50,982 nucleotides of DNA, taken from positions 1 through 50,982 of the forward strand of contig JAXMLJ010000077.1 in assembly GCA_034368805.1 (NCBI GenBank). The letters are read 5' to 3'. Positions 1 through 8,128 of this stretch are shown piece by piece (the first letter of the stretch is position 1; each line of letters opens with the position of its first letter). The position numbers were made by a program, and so were the translations under genes. Below the pieces are notes generated by a model. It did no database searches and had not been told where the DNA came from. It worked only from the letters and a program-made list of their open reading frames with translations. This DNA comes from UBA2272 sp034368805. GTDB taxonomy: Bacteria > Actinomycetota > Coriobacteriia > Anaerosomatales > Anaerosomataceae.

Positions 1-12
1 CGGTCTGTGAGT

Positions 13-52
13 GTTCAGAAGGCCGGGCCGGCAGCGGCCCGGCCTTCTGAAC
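13..52 (-). terminator. Strong hairpin downstream of plsY
   Basis: A perfect 18-bp stem (positions 13-30 pairing with 35-52) closes a four-base loop. It lies just past the plsY stop codon on the minus strand and probably ends that transcript. Neither side carries a T-tract, so termination by the hairpin alone, or by a bidirectional mechanism shared with a convergent gene left of the window, is inferred. Confidence 0.6.
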
Positions 53-81
53 GTCCGGACGACAGGTCGCGAGTCGCTACA

Positions 82-783
82 TCAGCCCCTCGGCCCGCTG
101 CGGTCATGGATGTAGAGTTGCGGCTCCTGACCACGAAGCAGCCCGACGAAGCGACGGTGGTGTGCGGCATAGACCACGAGCCCCATGGCAAGCGCGAACG
201 GCCAGTCCGGTGAGCGTGCGATGAGGGCGGCCGCGGGAAGGGTCGCTGCGGCGGCGACCTGGCCGGCCATCATGTACCGTGTCACGGCGATGGTCGCAAG
301 CCCGACGACTACGACCGCGAGGCAGTAGCGCCAGTCGTAGGAAAGCAGCGCGCCGCCTCCGGTCGCGAGGCCTTTGCCCGTCCGCCCGAAGCGCCGCTTC
401 TTGATCGCGAGCCACACCGAGTAGTTGTGACCGAGGACGGCGCCTGCGACAGCCGCCATCGGCATGAGGCCGAGCGCAGCCGCGTCCGGTGACGATCCCT
501 GCATGAGTATGCCGACCGGCGTCGCGAGCGAATCGAACGCCAGGCTTTTCGCGATCGCCACCGGGATGATGCCCTTGAGCGCATCGGCGACCATGGCGAC
601 CGCGAACCAGCCCCAGGATCCGGTCGTGCGGCGCACGTTCATCGCGCCGACGTTGCCGGTCCCGTGTGCGGTCACGTCCTCGCCGGTCACCGCGCGGACG
701 ATCGTGTATGCCCACGGGATCGACCCGATCGCATAGGAGGCGAGTGCTGTAAGCAGGAGGGTTCCGGCGTTCACGGCGCTCAC
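82..783 (-). CDS. plsY: Glycerol-3-phosphate acyltransferase PlsY
   Basis: PlsY is a membrane enzyme that moves an acyl group from acyl-phosphate to glycerol 3-phosphate, the first step of phospholipid synthesis. The 233-residue product has the family signatures: SIPWAY at residues 21-26, GTGNVGAMNV at 41-50, and a GHNYSVWL segment followed by a glycine-rich GKG loop, with several hydrophobic helices. I chose the GTG at 783 because it overlaps the stop codon of the upstream lipid-kinase gene (GTGA); the open frame extends further but without family similarity. A second GTG at 774 is possible. Together with the upstream kinase it forms a two-gene lipid operon. The usual length is about 200 residues, so this one is slightly long, mostly at the C-terminus. 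Confidence 0.93.
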   Translation of the reverse strand: MSAVNAGTLLLTALASYAIGSIPWAYTIVRAVTGEDVTAHGTGNVGAMNVRRTTGSWGWFAVAMVADALKGIIPVAIAKSLAFDSLATPVGILMQGSSPDAAALGLMPMAAVAGAVLGHNYSVWLAIKKRRFGRTGKGLATGGGALLSYDWRYCLAVVVVGLATIAVTRYMMAGQVAAAATLPAAALIARSPDWPFALAMGLVVYAAHHRRFVGLLRGQEPQLYIHDRSGPRG

Positions 784-1679
784 GCCCCCGGCACTATGCA
801 CTCGATCGCGCCAGGCAGGAGCCTGATCTCGTAGCGTCGGTCCACCATGACCTCGCCGTCGATCTGGGCCGGCATGGGATCGTCGCTCTCCACGGTGATC
901 GAGACGTGGCGCGACATGTGGACCGGCCGCATCCTCGTGTGCTTCCCGAAGATGACGAACGGAAGCCGCGCCAGCGCCTGCGGGAGCGAGAGAGGGTCGA
1001 TGACACACACCTCGAGCAGGCCGTCGTCGGGCACCGCATCGGGGGTGATGTAGAAACCGCCGCCGTACGTCGGGCCGATCGTGGCCGCCACGATCAGAAG
1101 GTCGACCTCGCCCGGGGGTTCACCGTCGAACGAGATACGCACGCGGTGGGGGTAGAGCTCGTGGAACAGGACGTGAAGCAGTGCGGTGAGATACAGCCAC
1201 AGGCCCGAGCGCTTCGTGGTGACCTTGTACTCGACCGCCTTGGCGGTCACGCGGGCGTCGAGGCCGGCCGCGAACGAGTTGTTGAAGTACACGCCGTTGC
1301 ACACGCCTATGTCGAAGGAGCGCCGTACACCTGAAGCAAGGGTGAGCGTCGCGTCGGTGAGATCGGTCGGGATGCCGAGTGCGCGCCGGGTGTCGTTGCC
1401 GCTGCCGGTAGGGATGAGGCCGAGCGTCGGGCGGTCGTCGGCGGGCCGTCGCATGATGCCGTTGAGGACCTCGTGGACGGTCCCGTCTCCGCCGACGGCA
1501 ACCAGCGTGTCGTATCCCGCGGCTGAGGCGGCGATGTCGGCGGCGTGCCCGGTATGCGTGGTGTATACCGTGTCGTGCGCCACGCTTTGCAGCAGTTTGG
1601 CGATGGCGGGGAAGACCGTCTCGGTCTCGCCGTGGTTAGCCGTGGGATTGACGATGAGAAGCATTCTGCCGGGGGTCAT
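780..1679 (-). CDS. Diacylglycerol kinase family lipid kinase
   Basis: A 299-residue cytosolic or membrane-associated kinase of the DagK/YegS family, which phosphorylates diacylglycerol or a related lipid with ATP. The nucleotide-binding motif GGDGTVHEVLNG begins at about residue 63 and the second motif PTGSGNDTRR at about residue 90; the N-terminus MLLIVNPTANHG is also typical. The ATG at 1679 is preceded by a weak AGGCGA site; the frame runs 99 bases further upstream but that part has no family resemblance. The next gene, plsY, overlaps by 4 bases, consistent with recycling diacylglycerol into phospholipid. The true substrate cannot be told from sequence; sphingosine-like or other lipids are also used in this family. 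Confidence 0.88.
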   Translation of the reverse strand: MTPGRMLLIVNPTANHGETETVFPAIAKLLQSVAHDTVYTTHTGHAADIAASAAGYDTLVAVGGDGTVHEVLNGIMRRPADDRPTLGLIPTGSGNDTRRALGIPTDLTDATLTLASGVRRSFDIGVCNGVYFNNSFAAGLDARVTAKAVEYKVTTKRSGLWLYLTALLHVLFHELYPHRVRISFDGEPPGEVDLLIVAATIGPTYGGGFYITPDAVPDDGLLEVCVIDPLSLPQALARLPFVIFGKHTRMRPVHMSRHVSITVESDDPMPAQIDGEVMVDRRYEIRLLPGAIECIVPGA

Positions 1680-1711
1680 ATGCTTCGCCTGTCGACGGGG
1701 GCGTTGGGGCA

Positions 1712-1740
1712 AGGATAGCGGGCGGGACCGCCGGTGGAAA
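1712..1740 (-). promoter_or_regulatory. Promoter for the lipid kinase-plsY operon
   Basis: On the minus strand, TTTCCA (1740-1735) and TATCCT (1717-1712) are separated by 17 bases. The predicted start point leaves a leader of about 25 bases before the ATG at 1679. The -35 box coincides with that of the divergent tRNA promoter. Inferred from consensus matches only. Confidence 0.45.
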
Positions 1741-1763
1741 CACCCGGACGCCTGTGCTACTGT
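1735..1763 (+). promoter_or_regulatory. Promoter for tRNA-Arg
   Basis: TGGAAA (1735-1740) and TACTGT (1758-1763) are separated by 17 bases, with an extended -10 TG two bases upstream (1755-1756). Start of transcription would fall about 16 bases before the mature tRNA. Confidence 0.5.
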
Positions 1764-1785
1764 TCTCGGGCGTGACACCCCCGTT

Positions 1786-1861
1786 GCCCTCTTAGCTCAG
1801 GGGATAGAGCGTCTGCCTCCGGAGCAGAAGGTCGTAGGTTCGAATCCTACAGAGGGCGCCA
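1786..1861 (+). tRNA. tRNA-Arg (anticodon CCG)
   Basis: A complete cloverleaf can be folded. The acceptor stem pairs GCCCTCT with AGAGGGC. The anticodon arm is TCTGC-CTCCGGA-GCAGA, with anticodon CCG at 1819-1821 reading the arginine codon CGG. The T-loop contains GGTTCGAATCC, and CCA is encoded at 1859-1861. Confidence 0.96.
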
Positions 1862-1872
1862 TCACAACAAGC

Positions 1873-1909
1873 CGAGAGGCCGACCCGTCGATCGAGGGTC
1901 GGCCTCTCG
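1873..1909. terminator. Bidirectional hairpin between tRNA-Arg and the EF-G-like gene
   Basis: A 14-bp perfect stem (1873-1886 with 1896-1909) and a nine-base loop lie between the tRNA and the convergent EF-G-like gene. It probably ends both transcripts; there is no clear T-run on either side. Confidence 0.6.
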
Positions 1910-1933
1910 TCATGCGTGCGGCGCCGGAGGCGG

Positions 1934-3997
1934 CTAGTGGCCCTCGGCGCGTTCCTTCTGGTACTCGTCGACCAGCCGCCTCTGGATGTCTCCGGGGACC
2001 TGCTCGTAGCTTTCGATCGTGATCGTGTAGGTCCCGGTGCCGCTCGTGATCGAGCGCAGATGCGGTGAGTAGTGGACGACCTCGGCATACGGCGCTTGCG
2101 CGCGGATGACCTGCATGCCGGCATCGGGTGCTTCCATGCCGAGGATGCGGCCGCGGATCGAGGAGATATCGCCCATGACCGCGCCGGCGTGCTCGTCGGG
2201 CACCTCGATCGTCAGGGTGGCGATCGGTTCGAGGATGACCGGATCCGCCTTCTCGGCGGCGGCGCGGAAGCCGATGCGGGCGGCGGTCTTGAATGCCATC
2301 TCGTTGCTGTCGACCGAGTGCATCGAGCCATCATAGACGGCCACCCGAACGTCCTGGACCGGGTACCCTGCGATCGCGCCCGAAGTCATGGTGTCCTGGA
2401 CACCCTTGTCTATGGCGACGATGTAGGGCTTTGAGATCCTGCCGCCGACGATCTCGTCGACGAACTCGTAGCCGCCGCCCGGATTGGGTTCGACGCGCAG
2501 CCAGCAGTCGGCGAACTGGCCGCTGCCGCCGGTCTGCTTCTTGTGCCGACCCTGTGCCTGGGCGGTCTTGCGGATCGTCTCCCGGTAGGGAACGCGCAGA
2601 TCCTGGAGCTCGGCTTCAACGTGGAAGCGCTCGCGGAGCCGGGCGAGAAGCACGTCGATCGCAGCCTCGCCGAGGGCCGTGACGACCGTCTGATGGGTCT
2701 CCTCGTCACGGCGCAGCGAGAGCGAGGGATCCTCTTCGACGACGGCCTTGAGCGCGGTGCCGAGCTTGTCCTCGTCGGCCTTGGTCTTGGCGACGATGGC
2801 GACGGGGTAGAGTGGTTCGGGCACCGGCAGCGGCGCGAATGCGACGTCCCCCGCAGCCGAGAGGGTGTCGTTGGTGAGGGTGTCAGCAAGCTTGGTGACG
2901 ATCGCGATGTCGCCGGCGGGCGCGCCGTCGATACCGGTCGTCTCCTTGCCGGTCATCTTGAAGACGTGAGCGATGCGCTCCTTCTTCCCGGTGCGGGAGT
3001 TCACGAGCTCCGAGCCGGGCGCGAGCGTGCCGGAGACGATCTTCACGAAGTTGATGCGACCGACGTACGGGTCGGCGAGTGTCTTGAAGACGTGGACCGC
3101 CACGTTGCCACCGGTCGAGAACGGCACCTCTCGGCCATCGGTCGTCGTGAGCGGACCGTGAGCAGTGGGCTCCGGAAAGAAGGTCACGATGTCGTCCATC
3201 AGGTCTTCGATCCCCTGGAGGGTGGTGGCCGAGCCGACGAAGACGGGGATGAAGATCCCCTGCGCGATGGCCTTGTCCAGCAGGGTCTCGAGCTCCTCCT
3301 GGGTCAGACGCTCACCCTCGAGATACTTCTCCATCAAGGCATCGTCGGCTTCGGCGACGAGCTCGCAGAGCTTGTCGCGTGCGGCTTCGGCCGCGTCGAT
3401 CATGTCGGCCGGTATGTCGACGATCTCCTCTGTCTCACCTTGGTGCAGGTACGCCTTCATGCGGATGATGTCGATGACGCCCCTGAAGTCCGACTCGCGC
3501 CCGATGGGGAGTTGAACTGCGCCCACGCGATGTCCGAACGCGCCGGCGAGCGTGGTCATCGCGGCGTTGAAGTCGGCGTGCTCCTTGTCCATGCGATTGA
3601 TGAAGATGGACTTCGCGATGCCCATCTCGGTCGCGATCTTCCACAGCTTGCGGGTCTGAACCTGCACGCCGGCGACCGCGTCGATGACGAACAGTGCCAT
3701 CTCGGCCGCTTCGATACCGGCCACCGCATCGCCCATGAAGTCGGCGTAGCCCGGGGTGTCGATGATGTTGATCTTCACCCCGTTGTGCTCGACCGGTGCG
3801 AGCGTGAGGTTCAGGGTGATCTTGCGGCGGACCTCCTCGGACTCGTAATCGAGGTTGGAGTGTCCGTCGGCCACGCTGCCGAGGCGGCTGGTCTGTCCTG
3901 CCATGAAGAGCATCGCCTCGGCCAGCGATGTCTTTCCGGCATCTCCATGGCCAAGCAGGACGACGTTGCGTACCTTGTCGGTGCTGACTGCTCCCAT
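1934..3997 (-). CDS. fusA: Elongation factor G-like translational GTPase
   Basis: A 687-residue EF-G-family GTPase. The G domain has G1 GHGDAGKTS at residues 16-24, G3 DTPGYADF at 80-87 and G4 NRMD at 134-137, followed by the beta-barrel and domain III-V regions expected of EF-G. The canonical EF-G and EF-Tu motifs are AHIDAGKT and DTPGHVDF, so this copy belongs to the diverged EF-G-like group (the type represented by Thermus and Thermotoga EF-G homologues), not the ribosomal-operon EF-G; it stands alone here without rpsL, rpsG or tuf. The start at 3997 is chosen because AGGAGG lies 8 bases upstream; an in-frame ATG at 4003 is too close to that site. It probably acts on ribosomes, but translocation, recycling or a specialised role cannot be separated by sequence. 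Confidence 0.9.
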   Translation of the reverse strand: MGAVSTDKVRNVVLLGHGDAGKTSLAEAMLFMAGQTSRLGSVADGHSNLDYESEEVRRKITLNLTLAPVEHNGVKINIIDTPGYADFMGDAVAGIEAAEMALFVIDAVAGVQVQTRKLWKIATEMGIAKSIFINRMDKEHADFNAAMTTLAGAFGHRVGAVQLPIGRESDFRGVIDIIRMKAYLHQGETEEIVDIPADMIDAAEAARDKLCELVAEADDALMEKYLEGERLTQEELETLLDKAIAQGIFIPVFVGSATTLQGIEDLMDDIVTFFPEPTAHGPLTTTDGREVPFSTGGNVAVHVFKTLADPYVGRINFVKIVSGTLAPGSELVNSRTGKKERIAHVFKMTGKETTGIDGAPAGDIAIVTKLADTLTNDTLSAAGDVAFAPLPVPEPLYPVAIVAKTKADEDKLGTALKAVVEEDPSLSLRRDEETHQTVVTALGEAAIDVLLARLRERFHVEAELQDLRVPYRETIRKTAQAQGRHKKQTGGSGQFADCWLRVEPNPGGGYEFVDEIVGGRISKPYIVAIDKGVQDTMTSGAIAGYPVQDVRVAVYDGSMHSVDSNEMAFKTAARIGFRAAAEKADPVILEPIATLTIEVPDEHAGAVMGDISSIRGRILGMEAPDAGMQVIRAQAPYAEVVHYSPHLRSITSGTGTYTITIESYEQVPGDIQRRLVDEYQKERAEGH

Positions 3998-4192
3998 GAG
4001 CATCGCCTCCTCGCGAACCAACCGATGACTGTACACAGGTCCGGATGCCGGCTTGCGTGCGTCACGAGCGGCGCGGGAGCGGTCCGGCGTCTGGACCCTG
4101 TTCACGCGGTCTACCGACCGCCAAAGGAGGACGGCGACGTGATGCACACGATAACACAAGGCACAGGCTCTTCCGGCCCCGCGCGATGAACG

Positions 4193-4221
4193 CTGACGCG
4201 GCCCAACCCCACTGTTAGAAT
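4193..4221 (+). promoter_or_regulatory. Promoter for the cyclophilin-TPR gene pair
   Basis: CTGACG (4193-4198) and TAGAAT (4216-4221) are separated by 17 bases and lie 55 bases before the cyclophilin start. The 279-base gap from 3998 to 4276 separates divergent genes; I see no other clear element in it. Confidence 0.5.
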
Positions 4222-4276
4222 GGGGCGGTCCGGCGAACGGACATCCGCCCGCTCGTGCAGGTCTCGAGAGGAAGCC

Positions 4277-4957
4277 ATGAAGTCGTCTGCCACGCGCCGC
4301 CCGATCGCCCTCAGCACGCTCGCTCTCGTCGGCATAATGCTCCTCGCCGGCTGTTCGACCGGGTCGCAAGACGCAGGCGAACCGGACCAGATGCACGGTG
4401 ATGCGCCGCTTGGCTCGGCCGCCGTGAGCGAGCCCCAGCCCACACCCGAGGAGGATTCCATGCACGTCTCTGACGTCCAGGTCACCGGTTCCGAGGTCGC
4501 CGTCATGACGACCTCGAAGGGTGTGGTCACCCTCGAGTTCTTCGCCGATGCGGCTCCAAACACCGTTGCGAGCTTCATCGAACTGGCCGACGACGGGTTC
4601 TACGACGGCCTCAAGTTCCACCGGGTCATTCCCGGTTTCATGGCGCAGGGCGGCGACCCGCTCACCCGTGATCTGACTTCTGCCGAGGTCATGGCCGGAG
4701 CTCCCGGAGTGGGGACGGGCGGGCCGGGCTGGAAGCAGAAGGCAGAATTCAACGACAGGACTCACGAGCGCGGAACGCTCGCCATGGCCAGGTCACAAGC
4801 CGTTGACTCGGCAGGTTCCCAGTTCTACATCTGCTTCGAGGCGCAGCCGCACCTCGACGGACAGTACACGGTGTTCGGACAGGTCGTCTCGGGGATGGAA
4901 GTCGTGGACACGATCCAGGTCGGCGACGTGATCGAGTCCATCACCATCCAGCGATAG
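4277..4957 (+). CDS. Cyclophilin-type peptidyl-prolyl isomerase, lipoprotein
   Basis: A 226-residue exported isomerase that would catalyse cis-trans isomerisation of proline bonds in proteins outside the membrane. It begins with a lipoprotein signal peptide ending in LLAGC (Cys26). After an acidic linker comes a cyclophilin domain from about residue 75: FHRVIPGFMAQGGDP, then SAGSQFYICF and a HLDGQYTVFGQV block, all family hallmarks. An AGAGGA site precedes the ATG at 4277; the frame extends upstream but the lipobox fixes this start. It is followed 12 bases later by a TPR protein and probably shares its transcript. Assisting folding of secreted proteins is inferred from the family and location. 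Confidence 0.92.
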   Translation: MKSSATRRPIALSTLALVGIMLLAGCSTGSQDAGEPDQMHGDAPLGSAAVSEPQPTPEEDSMHVSDVQVTGSEVAVMTTSKGVVTLEFFADAAPNTVASFIELADDGFYDGLKFHRVIPGFMAQGGDPLTRDLTSAEVMAGAPGVGTGGPGWKQKAEFNDRTHERGTLAMARSQAVDSAGSQFYICFEAQPHLDGQYTVFGQVVSGMEVVDTIQVGDVIESITIQR

Positions 4958-4969
4958 AAGGGGCTGACC

Positions 4970-6256
4970 GTGGACGATACGCGCATTGCCGTTGCCGACG
5001 CCGCATACGCGGCAGGAGACTGGACGACGGCCGCACGTGAGTACCTGGCCGCGACCGCCGGCCGGAGCGAGGGCAGTGGGTATGCGTTCCACCGAGCCGG
5101 CAACGCTCTCATGAAGCTCAAGCGCTTTGACGACGCGTGCGCTGTGTACGAGCGCGCGCTGGAGGACGGCACATACAGCGATGAGTCCGCTGTGGCGTGT
5201 AACCTTGGTACCGCACGGGCGACACTCGGCTCGTTTTCGGAGGCGGCGCCGGCGTTCGAGCGCGCGCTGAACGATGAGGGATACGCGGGCCGGTACAAGG
5301 CCCTCCAGGGGCTTGCGGGCGCGTTCTACCAGATGGGCCGGCTCGAGGATGCGGCCGACGCGTACCGGAAGGCGGCTCTCGACGACCGGAACCCCGATCC
5401 GGGCAAGGCCCTCAACAACCTCGGCCTGTGCTTCATCGCCCTCAATCGTCCGGAGGACGCCGTCGGCGCGTACCGGGCGGCTCTCGACATGCCCGGGTAC
5501 AAGGGTCGTGGACGCGCTGCGGCCAACCTCGGCATGGCGTACGCGGCGCTCGGGATGCACGATCTGGCGATCGCGTCGTTCGAGCGCGCGCGGGATGAGT
5601 TCGGTTACAGCCTGACGGCCGCGATGGAGGCCGCGTACCGGTCGAGTCTCGAGGTGGACCGCGGCTCCGATCGCGTCGAGGGCTGGTCTACCGGCGAGAT
5701 GCCGCCGGTGTTCTCCGAGCCAGTCGGGCAGAGGGCGTCTGTTCCTGATTCCGACGAGACCGAGGACGTGTCTCGATTCTTCACGATCACCGATGCCGAG
5801 ATGCGTGCGGCCGATCGGGATGCGCGGCGGCGCGAGCGGCTCGATGAGCGGCAGGCGCGTCCGCTGTGGCTGACGCTCGTGACGTGGGGGTCCGTGGTCG
5901 TGGTGATCGCCGGGATCCTGGTGGGCGCGTACCTGTACGGCGTCGGTTATCCCACGCAGCAGATGACCGTGCTGGGGATGATGGAGGCGTACGGCGCGGG
6001 CGAGCCGGTGGACTCCTACTGGGTCGCCGTGCCGGCTCGCGATGTCGACAAGGCGATGTCGAGCCTGCCGCCAGCGTGGACGTCGTACGAGATCGTGCGC
6101 GTGGTTCGGGCGGCACGCACATCGAAGGCTGACGTGGCTGTGGTCCTCGAGCAGGGAGGGACCGTCACCTACGAGATCTCGCTGGCGCGCGAGGGCGTAG
6201 GGTGGAAGGTCTCGGGTGTCGCCAGCTCATTCAGTTCCATGGACGGTGGTCTCTAG
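4970..6256 (+). CDS. TPR-repeat protein with a C-terminal membrane anchor
   Basis: A 428-residue protein with about six tetratricopeptide repeats in the first 225 residues (recurring patterns such as ALNNLGLCFIALNRPEDAV). A charged linker follows, then a single transmembrane helix at about residues 298-325, then a domain of roughly 100 residues. The repeats should be cytoplasmic and the tail outside, by the positive-inside rule (the RDARRRERLDERQAR stretch precedes the helix). The GTG start follows an AAGGGG site. TPR proteins usually serve as scaffolds; no partner can be named. The downstream tail resembles nothing I recognise. Probably cotranscribed with the cyclophilin lipoprotein. Confidence 0.85.
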   Translation: MDDTRIAVADAAYAAGDWTTAAREYLAATAGRSEGSGYAFHRAGNALMKLKRFDDACAVYERALEDGTYSDESAVACNLGTARATLGSFSEAAPAFERALNDEGYAGRYKALQGLAGAFYQMGRLEDAADAYRKAALDDRNPDPGKALNNLGLCFIALNRPEDAVGAYRAALDMPGYKGRGRAAANLGMAYAALGMHDLAIASFERARDEFGYSLTAAMEAAYRSSLEVDRGSDRVEGWSTGEMPPVFSEPVGQRASVPDSDETEDVSRFFTITDAEMRAADRDARRRERLDERQARPLWLTLVTWGSVVVVIAGILVGAYLYGVGYPTQQMTVLGMMEAYGAGEPVDSYWVAVPARDVDKAMSSLPPAWTSYEIVRVVRAARTSKADVAVVLEQGGTVTYEISLAREGVGWKVSGVASSFSSMDGGL

Positions 6257-6309
6257 GACCTCATCGCCATCGGAGCGCGTGCCTTTGGCGACGCCGCGTA
6301 TCAGCCCTC

Positions 6310-6338
6310 TTGCATCATGTGCCGTGGTGCTGCTAAAT
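6310..6338 (+). promoter_or_regulatory. Possible promoter for ndk and the rnf genes
   Basis: TTGCAT (6310-6315) and CTAAAT (6333-6338) are separated by 17 bases, with a TG just upstream of the second box. It lies in the 123-base gap before ndk, the only gap of that size upstream of the rnf operon. The match to consensus is weak. Confidence 0.35.
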
Positions 6339-6379
6339 GGCACGAAACCAACTCATCCATCAAGACAGAAGGAGTGCGC

Positions 6380-6781
6380 GTGAGTCAGAAGACCTACTGC
6401 ATGATCAAGCCGGACGCGGTCGCGCGAGGGCTTGTCGGGAAGATCGTCGCCAGGTTCGAGGGTGTCGGTCTTACCGTCGAGCGCCTTGAACTCGGCCAGG
6501 TGAGTGCGGAGCAGGCCGCAGCGAACTACGTCGAGCACCAGGGCAAACCGTTCTACGACGGACTCGTCGCGTACATAACGTCGGGCCCGGTCGTCAAGAT
6601 GGTGCTCTCGGGTCCCGAGGCGGTGGCTGTGGTCCGCAAGCTCATCGGTGCGACCGACCCCAAGGTCGCCGCTCCCGGGACGATCCGTGGTGACTATGGG
6701 CTGTCGCTCGACGCGAACATCGTGCACGGTTCCGACTCTCCCGAGAGCGCGGAGCGGGAAATCGCGATCTTCTTCTCGTAG
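6380..6781 (+). CDS. ndk: Nucleoside diphosphate kinase
   Basis: A 133-residue enzyme that transfers the gamma-phosphate from ATP to nucleoside diphosphates through a phosphohistidine. The N-terminal TYCMIKPDAVARGLVG and the catalytic segment NIVHGSDSPESA (active His116) are clear. Length matches the family (about 135). The GTG at 6380 is used because GGAG sits 5 bases upstream; the in-frame GTG at 6374 would overlap that site. rnfC begins 51 bases downstream, so cotranscription with the rnf genes is possible. Confidence 0.95.
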   Translation: MSQKTYCMIKPDAVARGLVGKIVARFEGVGLTVERLELGQVSAEQAAANYVEHQGKPFYDGLVAYITSGPVVKMVLSGPEAVAVVRKLIGATDPKVAAPGTIRGDYGLSLDANIVHGSDSPESAEREIAIFFS

Positions 6782-6832
6782 GTGGCGGTCGGGACGGCTG
6801 GATGCTGCAGTGGCGGATGGGGAGGGGTGCTT

Positions 6833-8128
6833 GTGGCAAGACAGGTGTTCAGGGGTGGTGTCCACCCGCCTGAGCACAAGGAGGCGACGTCGGCGTCCGC
6901 GATCCAATGGGCGCCCGTTCCTGCCCGGCTTGTGCTTCCGATGAGTCAACACCTTGGCGCCCCCTGCGTTCCCACGGTGGCTGTCGGCGATCGCGTTGCG
7001 CGAGGCCAGGTCATCGGATCGGTCGATGCCGTGGTCAGTGCCCCGATTCACAGTCCCGTGGCCGGCACGGTCACCGCGATCAGCGACACCCTCACGACCG
7101 GTGGCGCCCGGGTCGCTGCGGTCACGATCGAGCCCGATGCAGAGCAGGACCTTGAGGGCTACCTGAAAGTGACGGCAGATGACGAACGCGGTCGCATCCG
7201 GGCCGCGGGTATCGTAGGCCTGGGTGGGGCGACCTTCCCGAGTGTGGTGAAGCTGACCCCGCCCAAAGACATGCACATCGAGGTCCTCATCCTGAACGGC
7301 TGCGAATGCGAGCCATTCCTCACGTGCGATCATCGGCTCATGGTCGAGCAGCCGGAGAGGGTCGTAGCCGGCGCTCGCCACATCGGCCGGATCGTGGGCG
7401 CGAAGCGGATCGTCATCGCTGTGGAGTCCAACAAGCCCGACGCGGTCGAGGCGCTGCGTGCCGAGGCCGGAGATGACGTCGAGATCCAAGTGCTCCCGAC
7501 ACGCTACCCTCAAGGCGCCGAGAAGCAGTTGATCTACGCCTTGCTCGGCGCCGAGGTTCCGCATGGGAAGCTCCCGGCCGCGACCGGTGCGCTCGTCCAC
7601 AACGTGGCCACCGCTGCCGCGATCGCCGATGCGCTCGAGCACGGCAAGCCACTCACGGAGCGTATCGTCACCGTGACCGGGGAGGTCGCCAGGCCCGGCA
7701 ACTATCGCGTCGTCTTGGGCACGCTCGTGAGTGAGCTCATAGAGATCGCCGGCGGGTTCTCGGGTCCGGTGGAGCGCGTGATCGCGGGCGGTCCGATGAC
7801 GGGACAGGCGCTCGCCTCGCTCGACGTGCCGGTGACGAAGGGCACGTCAGGGATCGTCGCCCTTGCGCCGGGAGTCGCCGCTCCTGCCATCATCGGCGAC
7901 CAGCCGTGCATCAGGTGTGGAAGGTGCACCGTGGGCTGCCCGATGGGCCTGGAGCCCTACGCGATCGCCAACTACGCCAACCGCCGCATGTGGGATTCGG
8001 CCGCGGCACGGCGCCCTATCGACTGCATCGAGTGTGGCGTCTGCTCGTACGTCTGTCCCACGAGACGTCCGTTGCTCCAGCTCATCAGGCTCGCCAAGGC
8101 GGCCGCGCTTGCGAAGGGGGTGAGCTGA
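6833..8128 (+). CDS. rnfC: Rnf complex subunit RnfC
   Basis: The 431-residue peripheral subunit of the Rnf ferredoxin:NAD+ oxidoreductase, the subunit thought to carry the NAD(H) site. The N-terminus FRGGVHPPEHKEAT and the segment GIVGLGGATFPSVVKL are family signatures. Two [4Fe-4S] motifs lie near the C-terminus: Cys359, 362, 365 and 369, and Cys398, 401, 404 and 408. The GTG at 6833 has GGAGG 7 bases upstream. The extended N-terminal proton-coupling helices of proteobacterial RnfC are absent, as in the clostridial and actinobacterial type. The stop codon shares one base with the rnfD start. Confidence 0.95.
   Translation: MARQVFRGGVHPPEHKEATSASAIQWAPVPARLVLPMSQHLGAPCVPTVAVGDRVARGQVIGSVDAVVSAPIHSPVAGTVTAISDTLTTGGARVAAVTIEPDAEQDLEGYLKVTADDERGRIRAAGIVGLGGATFPSVVKLTPPKDMHIEVLILNGCECEPFLTCDHRLMVEQPERVVAGARHIGRIVGAKRIVIAVESNKPDAVEALRAEAGDDVEIQVLPTRYPQGAEKQLIYALLGAEVPHGKLPAATGALVHNVATAAAIADALEHGKPLTERIVTVTGEVARPGNYRVVLGTLVSELIEIAGGFSGPVERVIAGGPMTGQALASLDVPVTKGTSGIVALAPGVAAPAIIGDQPCIRCGRCTVGCPMGLEPYAIANYANRRMWDSAAARRPIDCIECGVCSYVCPTRRPLLQLIRLAKAAALAKGVS

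Noticed and set aside
7..213. A small plus-strand open frame at the left edge
   Set aside because: Lies across the terminator hairpin and the plsY 3' end; low-complexity product; no start signal.
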